Shown one piece after another: positions 54,442-64,000 of a DNA stretch of 64,000 bases (the stretch's first letter is position 1; every line of letters starts with the position of its first letter). The stretch covers positions 1 through 64,000 of the forward strand of contig CAOLHI010001031.1 of the NCBI GenBank assembly GCA_948474755.1, written 5' to 3'. Source of the stretch: Ctenosaura bakeri (taxonomy: Eukaryota > Chordata > Lepidosauria > Squamata > Iguanidae). Both the position numbers and the translations under genes were made by a program. The notes beneath the pieces were generated by a model. That model saw only the letters and a list, made by a program, of their open reading frames with translations. It did no database searches and was not told the DNA's origin.

Positions 54442-57400
54442 GGGAAGAAATAACACCAAGAATTGGGCCATATGGACATGAGAGTGTCTGCCCTTCATGT
54501 ACCTGAGACTGAAGCCTTGACGTAAACTTCCAAATGGAACAGCTGATGGAGGACAAAAAAAAAAAAAAAAAAGATCTATCATAGGATAACCTTGGTCACC
54601 ATCTTGAAGACCTTAGAATTCAGGGACCATTCCCCTTCATCCATATCTTCTCAACTGAGCCAATTTACCTAAGAACTGAACTCCCCCAAGATGTTCTGCT
54701 GAAGTCAAGTTTAGGTGAACCTCTGTCCAAGAAGAAAACAGACTCAACTCCCTCATCATGGACTGTGAATATGTTCCTCCTTGCTACAAATTGTGGCTTT
54801 TTGTGTTCACATTCTATACTGACAAGCATATTTTTTTCTCACCAAGCTGTTCTGGAAAGCCAGAAGAAGTAATCTTGCATCCTTCAACTTAAACCAGTTG
54901 ATGCTGTTAGTAAACTCTTCTGGAGATGAAATCCCGAGCCAGCAGCATACCACAGTGGGCTTCCCAACCCCACAGGCTTGCATGTAATATTACTACCATT
55001 GTTGATTGCTCCTTGAACAGAGTCTTTTGAGGAGAGCTGGAGATAGCCACCTCCGAAGGGAAGATTTCACAGAAACTGGCAGATGAAATATTTGTTTGTT
55101 TCTTTTGGTTTTATTTACAGTCATAGAAAAAAATACATATAAAAATAACACACAATTATAGCTAAAATTCATATAACAAACACTGAATACTAAGTATACT
55201 GCATTTATATCAAAACCCCAAAAATAAAAACTAAGATTAAGATTTCACATGTATTATGTATATTTTAACTATGTCAAGAATATCTAAATCCCTAAATTAT
55301 ATATACACCCCCTAAATTATATATACTTCTCTACACATAGTAATAACAGAGGCACAAAATCTAGCAACCTTCTCTGTAATTTGGATCCACAAGCAGAAGA
55401 GAGAAGTAAATTATTTCTCATCTCTCTGGGCACATGAAGTTGAAGATGGTGATGAGATGCAATTTCTTGCCTTTAAGGAACAACTAGCCACCGTAACTCT
55501 CTGAAATGAAACTTCACCGAGGTCCTACAATTATGCAAGCCACCAGTGAGTCCAGAAGCATGGATAGAGACATGAGATATGACAAGGATTAATGGATCAC
55601 TGACATGACAAGATTGGATCTTCTTGATCCTGTCTGGAGTTAATAATTGTTCTCTGAGCTGTACTGATGATCGCACCCATCTACTGAATAGACTGGACAG
55701 GACGAAGTTGACTTTCCTCTCTGTTGACAACAAATCTCATAGAGGATAGAATGAGGATGGTCTGCCTCATATCTGCCAAACCATGCTGAAGAGACGGAGA
55801 ACGAATCAACACATTGTCCAAATCTGGGTGACCATTTATCATTTTGAACTGGAAGTATACCATCACTACCACTAAGTTCTTTCTGAACATTCCTGGGAAG
55901 AAGGACAGACACAAGGGAAGAGTGTGACACTGATAATGACTTCCCTGTTATTTGAAACAAAGATATTTCTTGTGGGCAGGATGAACCAAAATGTTTAAAT
56001 AGACCTCTTTCACCTCGAGAGAGGCAAGAAGATCTCCATCTGTATCCCTTCCAGTATAGAGAGATGGGTCTCCATCTGAAAAGCTTCTTCACCATAAAGA
56101 GATTCAGTTGTTTTAGGTCAAGGTTTGTTCTTTTGGGGCACCAGGAAGAAAACTGAGTTAGGGCCAAAGAACTACTGCCATGGTAGAACTGAAGAAAATG
56201 TTTTTTTTCTTGCAATATCCAAATGTGCTTGATCAGATCCTTGGATCAAGGAGAAAAGACAAAGTGGCCATGAAGGAGAGTATAAAACTGTGCCATATCT
56301 CTGAGAAACAGTCTTTAGATCCCAGGCATCTGATGTTATTGTCCCCCACTGAAGGGAAAAAAGAGACAGTCTTCCCCTCACTGGAAGATCAGTGTAGCCA
56401 TTGCTGCTGTTATCTGCAATTGTTCTTGCTGACTGTGTTTGCATTTTGGGAAGGCCCAGTGCCCTTGGTGAAAGGTTTCAACTGCTGCTTTGCAGATGAG
56501 AACACAGAACCACTCCAAGTACCTCTAGATTCCCTTCCATTTCCACCTCTAAACTGAGGACAAAAGAAATGGAAGGACTGCATAAAGGGCTTAAAAGGGT
56601 GTATATTCTTTCTTGAAAAGACCAGGCATGGCTTTCTTCTCTAAGACATTGTTGTCAATGGAGTAACCAAACAACATCCCACTGGCAAAGAGTGAAGCTG
56701 CTAAATTACTCTGGACTTATCAAAAATACAGTTTTTCAACCATAGGTGACATCTTACAGCTACATCAGCCACTATCACCCTAGCAGAAAATTACAGTGAA
56801 TCTAAGCTGACATTTGCCATAAAGGCAGAAGCCTTGGTCAACTTATTAACCTGTTGGTAAAGTTTAACATTCTCAAGAATGCCAGACAATAATTTTTTAG
56901 CACACCTGACAGAAGCCTTAGCAAAGAAAGATGCAGCAGCTGATGCCTGAATGGCCAAGGCAGAAACCTCATGTGAGCTGCACAAAAAATACTAGCTCTT
57001 TTTGTCCTCAAGCAATTTGAGTGCATCTTTGCCATCTTTAAGAAAAACTGATCTATTCATTAGTGCTGCCAGGGTGCATCAATAAGAGGAGTATGTCACA
57101 GCCATGACATGAAATGGACGGAAGATGAAATGGATGAAAAAGGCTTGGAGGTCCTCCAAGAGGACCTCCCCCAAGAGGACCATCCCCCAAAATAAGCTCC
57201 ATGAAAGCATCAGAAACGAGGACAGTAGAACTCCCTAACTTATCCCTGGTTGCTATCTCTGGCACACTCTCAATGGCCAAGGGCTGTGGTTCAGAACCCT
57301 CAGAAACCTGGAGCACCTTTTTAGTCTTCCCTAAGAGAGAATAATCCCCCCCACCCCATCCCACAAAATAACATAACCTGTTGGGTCCTAGGGGGAGAAA

Positions 57401-58285
57401 CATCATCCTTATCTGAAGATATCTCCCCACTATCTCTGTCAAAATGTGGAGGAGAAACAGAAATATCACACATTGCCACCCTAGGCACCTGAGAACCACT
57501 GTCCCCTTCTGGGGAGCGAAATATTCCTCTGTGAGTCTCTTTTGCCAAGTAAAGAACAGGACTTGCTAAGTCACCTAGAATCAGGAGAGGGAAGTCAAAA
57601 TCAGCAAAGAGGACATGTGCTTGCAACTCTTAGTGTAAGAGTTCCCCTAGAGCCAAAAGAGGAAGCAATCACCATCTTGGCTGAAGGAAAAATGTGAGAC
57701 TTTTGTATGCACTTTTTTAGCCACAAGATGGTAGTGCAAGTTTTGAGTAACATTCTTCAGCATTCCCAAAGAAATCTCCACAGAAGGCAGTGCTGAAACC
57801 AGTACCAACTGATTCCTCTTTGGTAACACACTATCAGCCACAACAGAATATATATCCCTTCCCCATGTCACTGCACCTCAGACCACCACCTGATGAGCCC
57901 CTGAAAAAACACAGGGTAGAGAGTGAACTTCTACTACAGAAGCTGAGCAGATGGGAAAAGAGGACAACAAGCCATCACTCACTCTAGAAGCAGAGCAGGA
58001 AACATGACCACATGAACTACAGGAGGCAAGACTGGAAACTAGATTGGAGGGGATTATTTCCCTCTATGTATATGACGATCCAAAGATGTGATTGGTTGGC
58101 CCTTGCCTACTGCCTACTGGAGCAGCAAGGAGAAGTAAACCACTCCAGATTACATTCCTAAACTAATGGAAAAATAAAAATCATTCTGGTTATGGACTGG
58201 AATATAATATAGGGAGAGATCATTCAGCCCACATAATTAGTGTTGTTCTATGTATGGGTGGAACCACCAGAACCGAAAGAAGGGT
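54442..58285 (-). mobile_element. DIRS-D, right part: gag, RT and RNase H of an old, distinct DIRS lineage
   Basis: Highly decayed. From high to low coordinates: a gag C-terminal segment at 56780-57000 (SALAIQASAAASFFAKASVR); RT in shifting frames at 55640-56440 (GRLSLFSLQWGTITSD, LDLKQLNLFMVKK, a thumb-like SQLRPVQSIQ); RNase H at 54650-55060 (ASLWGWEAHCG, then NTKSHNL-QGGT, LTSAEHLGGVQ); and the first half of the methyltransferase-like domain at 54442-54560 (YPMIDLF, IWPNSWCYFFP). An AT-rich unidentified insertion lies at about 55095-55345. The right end near 58285 (ACCAGAACCGAAAGAAG) is only suggested by likeness to the ACCACGAAGAAG end of the younger copies. Every frame has stops. Confidence 0.8.
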
Positions 58286-58914
58286 AACTCACTGCCATAC
58301 TCCCTAAAAAGCTGTCCTCCAGAGTGGGTTGTTAGATGGCATGGAGCACTGCAGATGGGAGGATAGGTTTAAGAAAATTCACTTGTACTAGCAGATAATC
58401 AAAAGCACAAAAAAGATTTAGCTGTCTTTTAAAAATACATTTGTGAATATACCATACAATACCACTAGCAGTTTTGGATGCAGTGGCCCTATGTTTGGTC
58501 CTGTGGTAACAGAAAAGCAAAGCTATTCTAAGCTTCCTTCTATTAGAATTTTTGAGGTATGAAACTACAGCTGTAACAAATCTCATTCGCAAGTAGGCAT
58601 GAAGTGCTAACTCCTGTGGTCATTTATTCTTTCATGGTAAAAGAAGTGAAAGTGACAACTTTTCCACAGTCAGGTCAAAGCCCTTATTACATTCTAATTT
58701 TAAGCTTCATGTACATTTTTCATGGTTTGCATTCCAAGGTCTCATCATTTCATCATAAAACATACTTTTCCAATTACAGATGGACTACCAAAAACCTTCC
58801 ACTTTCTTCCAGGATTCTTGCCTTGAGCACTGAAGATTTCAACAAATGGGCCACCCTACAATGAAACAAAAAAAGAATCTGTCCAACTTTACTTAATTAT
58901 AATACCTGAATCCC
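58286..58914. other. No gene seen
   Basis: AT-rich non-coding sequence; small open frames on both strands are unrecognised. Confidence 0.5.
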
Positions 58915-59125
58915 AAGTGTGTGTGTGTGTTGTGTGCCTTCAAATTGTTTCCAACTTATGGCAACCTTATGGAGAACCTACCATGCAGTTTTCTGGGGGC
59001 TGAGAGTGTGTGACATGCCCAAGATCACCCAGTCGGTTTCCATGGCCTAGCAGGGAACTGAACCCTGGTTTCCAGGATCATAGTTCAGTGCCCAAACCAC
59101 TACACCACAGTGGCTTGAATCCCAA
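58915..59125 (-). mobile_element. Complete tRNA-derived SINE with A and B boxes
   Basis: On the minus strand the element starts near 59125 with an A box (TGGTGTAGTGG) and has a B box GGTTCAGTTCC about 45 bp downstream, both good RNA polymerase III promoter matches. The body (minus sense) runs through the CATGGAAACC and AGGTTCTCCATAAGGTTGCC segments and ends at GGCACACAACACACACACAC, a CA-type microsatellite tail. The same family gave the fragment at 15808-15935; it resembles squamate SINEs known from Anolis (from memory, ACASINE2-like). Confidence 0.85.
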
Positions 59126-59369
59126 GTGTATCCATTCAAAATTCATTCTCAGCATCAACATCAAGATTCATTGTAATCTTGATAATTCAGGTGACTAGAG
59201 TTACCCAGGAATATTTTTATTACTTTTTGCTGGCACAGCCTTTCCTGGACAAGATGGATCTGGCCACAAATATTCATATTTTAGTAACTTCCATACTAAG
59301 CCTTCTATAATGTACTCCACTTAGGGTTCTCTTGAAAATCTTCTAAAATCTCTTTTCAGAATTGACCTT
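59126..59369. other. No gene seen
   Basis: Short non-coding spacer. Confidence 0.5.
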
Positions 59370-59880
59370 GAAAAGTGTTCAGAAACTTTAACTTATTCAA
59401 AGTGCCACTGCCAAAATTTTAAGCGGAGGTGGGAGGACACAGCATATTACCATGGAATAACATTATCTTCACTGTACATCTATTTGTTTAGCGATCCAGT
59501 TCAAGGGGTCTCATTCCTAACTTTAAAGCCATAAATGGGCAGAGATCTGGTAACCTTAAGAATCATCTCATACCATATATACTCTCTCATGTTGTCACAT
59601 CTACATCAGAGGCTTTTCGTCGGTCCCTCCTGTCATCTGAGCTGTGGCAGGGGAGACAGGGTGTTTTTGGTCCTGGCATAAACGAGAAACCTCCACCAAT
59701 CATGGCTCACTTTTTGTTATATGGTGAACTCTTAGTTCTTCAGAAAGCTTTTGGGGTGATTTATACTCTTTGGTGTTACCATAATTTTATGAGGAGAGTT
59801 GACTACTTGGTGCTGCTGTAGTTTCCTAAGAGTTTGTTTCTATAATTTCATTTTTTTTTTAATTTTTCATGATATTCAAC
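59370..59880 (+). mobile_element. L2-like LINE relic (polymerase C-terminus and 3' tail)
   Basis: CTAACTTTAAAGCCATAAAT, then AGATCTGGTAACCTTAAGAA, a TCGGTCCCTCCTGTCATCTG stretch and GGTGTTTTTGGTCCTGGCAT follow the order of a common reptile L2-type 3' region (TTTAAAGCCCTAAATGG ... CTCGGTCCCTCC ... CCTTTTTGGTGGTGGC). No frame is open, so the copy is old. Confidence 0.5.
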
Positions 59881-62800
59881 ATTAGTGTTCAGGCACCTAT
59901 AATTATTTTTCTTAAGAAAAACAGAATATTTATTTTTCAAACAATCTTTCAATCAATAAAAATGGAAAAATAAGCAATAATGAACTGCATCTTGAAAGAA
60001 ATTGGGAATTAAGCCGGTATACTTACTGGCCCAACATGTTCTATGAACCAACAGTTCTGGTTATTATTCTACCTACAGTATTTCAAACTAGATGCCATTT
60101 CTATATTGCACTAAACAAACCAATTTTTGCAATTTTTGACTCCATGGACTGAGGAAAAGACAGGATAATAATAACACAAACAACAACAACCCTTCATGTT
60201 TAATTAGCCACTCATAGTGGGAACATTTTCGCAGCATGCACAAGCACAACAAACCAACCACCTCAAACTTCCTAGTTTATTATTACATCCCAAAATGCCC
60301 AATATACTTTAGCAAAACAAGACCCATTCAGCAGTTTCCAGGCAAAACTTGGGCTACAAAATCTTCCTGAGACTTAGGTTTCAATCTGACATTGCTCAAT
60401 GGAAATGGGAGTAATTATTTGTTAAGGCACTGCCTAACACAAAGCAATGCAAACCACCTTTAATCTTTCTGAGACTGGAGAAAGAAATGATTACACACCC
60501 AGTATACAGTTTACACACATAGCGATTTAAAATTTAACAATATACAGTTCATGAAATGACTACCTTCAATATAACAGGAACCACTCATAAACAGAATGCA
60601 ATGCCAAATTCAGAGTTCCACAAATGCAGTTTCCAGGTGCCACAAAAAACCATGAATTACTTCCTGAAAACTGCTTACCAAGTATTAACATACCATTAAT
60701 AGATTAATAGATTCTCAAATCTCATTTTCTGAGTTTGCTAGGGGACTTTGAAGGAGGAGTTTCAGGGATGAATGGCTATCAAGGCCTGCCAAAATTTGTA
60801 GACTCCTGGCCAAGTTCTTGGAGAAGACTCAGAATGCTATGCAACAGAAATGGAAACTATTTATTCATACACTTTTAAAAAAAAAACCTCACTATTATAG
60901 GGAATTTTTGCAAATCAATGTAAATGTTTTTCAACTAATAGTTCCCTATAGATTAATATTTCCAATATCTTGCTCAATTTATTTTTCAAGTTCATAGAAA
61001 ACATATAGAGTTAGAAACTTTTTTTTTACCTGATATTCATTTTTGAACATATTGTTAGATGCTTGGGTCAGAAAAATGATTTCAGTCGATCAGCTAGTAG
61101 TATCACAATGCTAAAAGTCACTGTGGAAAAAACATATCATTACATGAGTTTTCACAAAAAGCTTAACTATAAACCAAATCAGAGCATTTTTCAAGTCTTA
61201 ATAGGTACTCGTTCACAATATCAGAAGCAAAATGTGTTTCACTTTGCATTTTCCTCATTCTGGCTGTGTTTCCTAAAAAATTGAACTCACTTGAATTCAA
61301 TTCATTTGTTCTAGACAAATTTTCAGTCTTAAACATCAATCAATTCTGATAGCGATTCAAGGAAAATAATTAATTAAAGGGTCATTATTCAAGATTCCAA
61401 CCGTACTTAAACATCAAGTTAATTCCTAAAAAGATAAAAAAGATGATTATGGGGAAAGGAAAGTCACTTTGCTGAAATGAAAACTGCTTAAAGTGAGTTC
61501 TTTCTAAGAGTATCATCAGGATATTAGCTGGAGTATTTGTGTCTAATTCCTGCCTCTATTCTGTCCATATACCCTTCATCCTCCTTTGTCTGCTACCCCA
61601 TCTCCAGTGAGAAAGAAGTACCCAACACACACATTCCCATTTCCTCCGTTATTTTAAAAATGAAAATGATACTAGCAACATCTGGAAAGGCTACGCAGTC
61701 CTGCATCTTTTTTGCTTTGTAAATGGTTCTGAAGGAAGAAGAAGATAGCTAGGAGTTTTGGCCTTGGTGCTTGCTATTATATTCTGATGCTCAAGACACA
61801 TTTTCTCTCTCTTGGGAATGGTGTAGCAAGCAACAGAGGGAATCAGTCCTCTAAATATTTGCACGGATTGTCGGAATGCATTATTCAAAAGGACAGATTC
61901 ATTTCCGGGGCAGCAGTTACATAAAAGAGTTATATAACATCTTCAGTTATATAAAGTTGTTTAAAAAAAAGAATCAGTCTCTTACCAAGCTGATGTCTCT
62001 TAGATATGTATGAACATGTTCTTACATGCTGTCATCCAAAACTTACTTAAGCTAGAGCACCCATATTTGAATAAATAAAGATTATAGCACTATAATTCGT
62101 ATGTCCTGGTTCACCAATCTATATTCATCATTTGATAATTACTCGATAATTGTGATTTGAAATGATAAGCTGCATGCATAAACATATTATCATAAATCCA
62201 ACAACAAAGGAAGGATCACCAGACATTTACTTCAAAGTCAAGGCTTTTCAATGGAATCGGTTTAGACATCCAGCTGTTATTTGTCAACAGTACAATTTTC
62301 AAATATTGAGAAATCAAGCAATGCATGGATAAATCAGGTTACAACATAGCTTCTGCACTGTGTTGTTAGCAACCTTTAAGTAACAGCTCATCGTCATTCT
62401 TTACTGGAACCAGTCTTTTTCTCCTTTTAACATCCAACTATTTTAATGGGCAAATTTTTGTAACATTCAACTACACCTCAGAACTTACAAACAGGCTTCT
62501 TTTTAGCTGGTGAATTAAGAATGCTCACTATTATATTTGGGATAAAACTGAGCTTCAAAACCCAAAATCTTTCAAACTATTCACTTTGTGATGGTAACCT
62601 ACAGCACGTATTTTATGTTACTGATTAATATCAGAACTCTGAAGTACATCCTGCATATATGCTTCCAAAGTAAATGCCAGTTTTTTAAGTTTAAGAAGCA
62701 AACATATTATCTAGTAATTACTTCAAATTTCTCAATGAACTCAACAGCATGAATTATATCACTACATATGTCTACACAGTAATATACAATTTCTTAGTTC

Positions 62801-63234
62801 TACAAATAAAACTAACAGTACCTTGAGCAGCTTTTACAGGCACTTCTTTCTTTGGTGATCACAATTGCTCACATCACATACATGCAGGGCATTTCAAAAT
62901 GATCTTATTCTAGGCAAATCAAGAGAGACTGCAGACCAGGCATGACCAGACAATTTGCACAGGTAGTTTCCTAAAAGTAACACAAGGGTTGCTGGTGGAA
63001 GATAAGTTGTTGTTTTTTTTAAGAACAGTTCCCATATTCTGTGTTGAGTCAAAAGATTCCATGCACTTATCTTTTCACAAACCACCATCAATCAGGGATG
63101 AAGTACTATCTTCCCTCCACACTGGCAGGTTTGACCATGCCAAATTTGATTATTCATAAAGCATGTGCTTGCCTTCCCCACTCCCATTCTCCTTCCCTTT
63201 CTCTTATGTTCCTCACTCCGATTTTTAAGACTTG
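59881..63234. other. Long stretch without a supported gene
   Basis: About 3.3 kb of AT-rich DNA. The minus frame at 61691-61888 (65 codons) and others have no recognised content, and no splice pair could be supported. A short sequence near 62822-62860 looks slightly exon-like on the minus strand but is too short to call. Confidence 0.5.
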
Positions 63235-64000
63235 TGTTTAAAATGGATGAATTCAAGTCTCCAGGGCCAGATGAATTGCATCCTAGGATATTAAAACAGC
63301 TGGCAGAGGTCATTTCGGAACCGCTTGCTATAATTTTTGAGAAATCTTGGAGGACAGGAGAAGTTCCAGCAGATTGGAGGAGAGCAAATGTTATCCCCAT
63401 CTTCAAGAAGGGAAAAAAAGAGGACCCAAATAATTATCGCCCAGTCAGCCTGACATCAGTACCCGGAAAGATCCTGGAGCAGATCATTAAGCAGTCGGTT
63501 TCTAATCATTTAGAAAGCAACGCGGTAATCACGAGAAGTCAACATGGATTTCTCAAAAATAAGTCATGCCAGACTAATCTTATCTCTTTTTATGATAGAG
63601 TTACTAGTTTGATAGATGAAGGGAGTGCTGTGGATGTAGCATATCTCGATTTCAGTAAGGCCTTTGACAAAGTTCCCCATGACATTCTTGCAACGAAGCT
63701 AGTAAAATGTGGGCTGGACAGGGCTACCGTTAGTTGGATTTGTAATTGGTTGACCGACCGAACCCAAAGGGTGATCACGAATGGCTGCTTTCGTCCTGGA
63801 GAGAAGTGACTAGTGGGGTGCCACAGGGTTCTGTCCTGGGCCCTGTGCTGTTCAATATTTTTATCAACGACTTGGATGAAGGAATAGAGGGCATGCTCAT
63901 CAAATTTGCAGATGATACCAAATTGGGAGGGGTTGCTAATACGCCGGAGGACAGGATCAAAATTCAAAATGACCTGGATAGCTTGGAGAGCTGGGCCAGG
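63235..64000 (+). mobile_element. CR1-clade LINE, reverse transcriptase domain, running off the window
   Basis: The plus strand from 63243 encodes CR1-type reverse transcriptase: SPGPDELHPRILKQLAEVIS, SWRTGEVPADWRRANVIPIF, NNYRPVSLTSVPGKILEQII, QHGFLKNKSC, and motif A YLDFSKAFDKVPHD. The frame ends at TGA (63807-63809); the next frame continues with [18 protein letters not shown] and the catalytic FADDTKLGG (about 63901-63930). A small frameshift near 63805 therefore separates motif A from the FADD box. 5' truncated near 63235, 3' end beyond the window. This copy reads almost in full and is the least decayed LINE here. Confidence 0.93.

Noticed and set aside
61691..61888. 65-codon minus frame
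   Set aside because: No similarity recognised and no splice signals; cannot be told from chance.
62822..62860. Minus-strand micro-exon candidate ending in CTCAAG|GTACTG
   Set aside because: Too short, with a weak acceptor and no identifiable peptide.
1..64000. CRISPR arrays, tRNA or rRNA genes, bacterial-type operons
   Set aside because: None seen; the tRNA-like boxes present belong to SINEs, and repeat spacing does not match a CRISPR array.

Overview
This is a eukaryotic, intron-like window, most likely from a squamate reptile (lizard or snake). It is AT-rich, almost free of host coding sequence, and carries a repeat mixture typical of squamates: CR1, L2, RTE/Bov-B and L1 LINE pieces, tRNA-derived SINEs, small inverted-repeat DNA transposons, and several DIRS-type tyrosine-recombinase retrotransposons. 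The species assignment is inferred from repeat content.

Host gene: one convincing exon was found, 46970-47063 on the minus strand, with a clean AG acceptor, a GTAAGT donor and a single open frame. From memory of the family its peptide looks like the CFAP20-like domain of CFAP20DC (C3orf67). On that reading most of the window is intron of this gene. No other host exon could be supported.

DIRS elements dominate. Three nearly full-length copies, each about 6.1-6.2 kb, lie in the same minus orientation: DIRS-A (9221-15399), DIRS-B (24187-30328) and DIRS-C (48312-54441). Each has imperfect inverted terminal repeats of about 150 bp, an internal complementary region just inside the left end that is complementary to both outer ends, and the order gag-like ORF, then RT / RNase H / methyltransferase-like domain, then tyrosine recombinase (YR). 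B is best preserved, with uninterrupted gag (813 codons) and YR (447 codons) but four lesions in pol. C has several stops, mostly at former CGN arginine codons. A is older, belongs to another subfamily, and carries a TATA box in its terminal repeats. A fourth, much older DIRS of a different lineage (DIRS-D, 47450-48311 plus 54442-58285) was split by the insertion of DIRS-C inside its methyltransferase-like domain.

DIRS-B sits inside another element: an L1-related, apparently non-autonomous retrotransposon of about 2.4 kb (23150-31690 including B) with a perfect 14-bp target-site duplication. A separate 5'-truncated L1 (34981-35646) has an 11-bp target-site duplication.

Elsewhere the window holds CR1 pieces at both edges (1-531 and 63235-64000) and at 7415-7862, L2 relics, an RTE/Bov-B relic (42075-42790), two tRNA-derived SINEs plus a fragment, three small terminal-inverted-repeat elements, a possible LTR-like fragment, microsatellites and short tandem duplications. 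The remaining stretches look like ordinary intronic or intergenic DNA.
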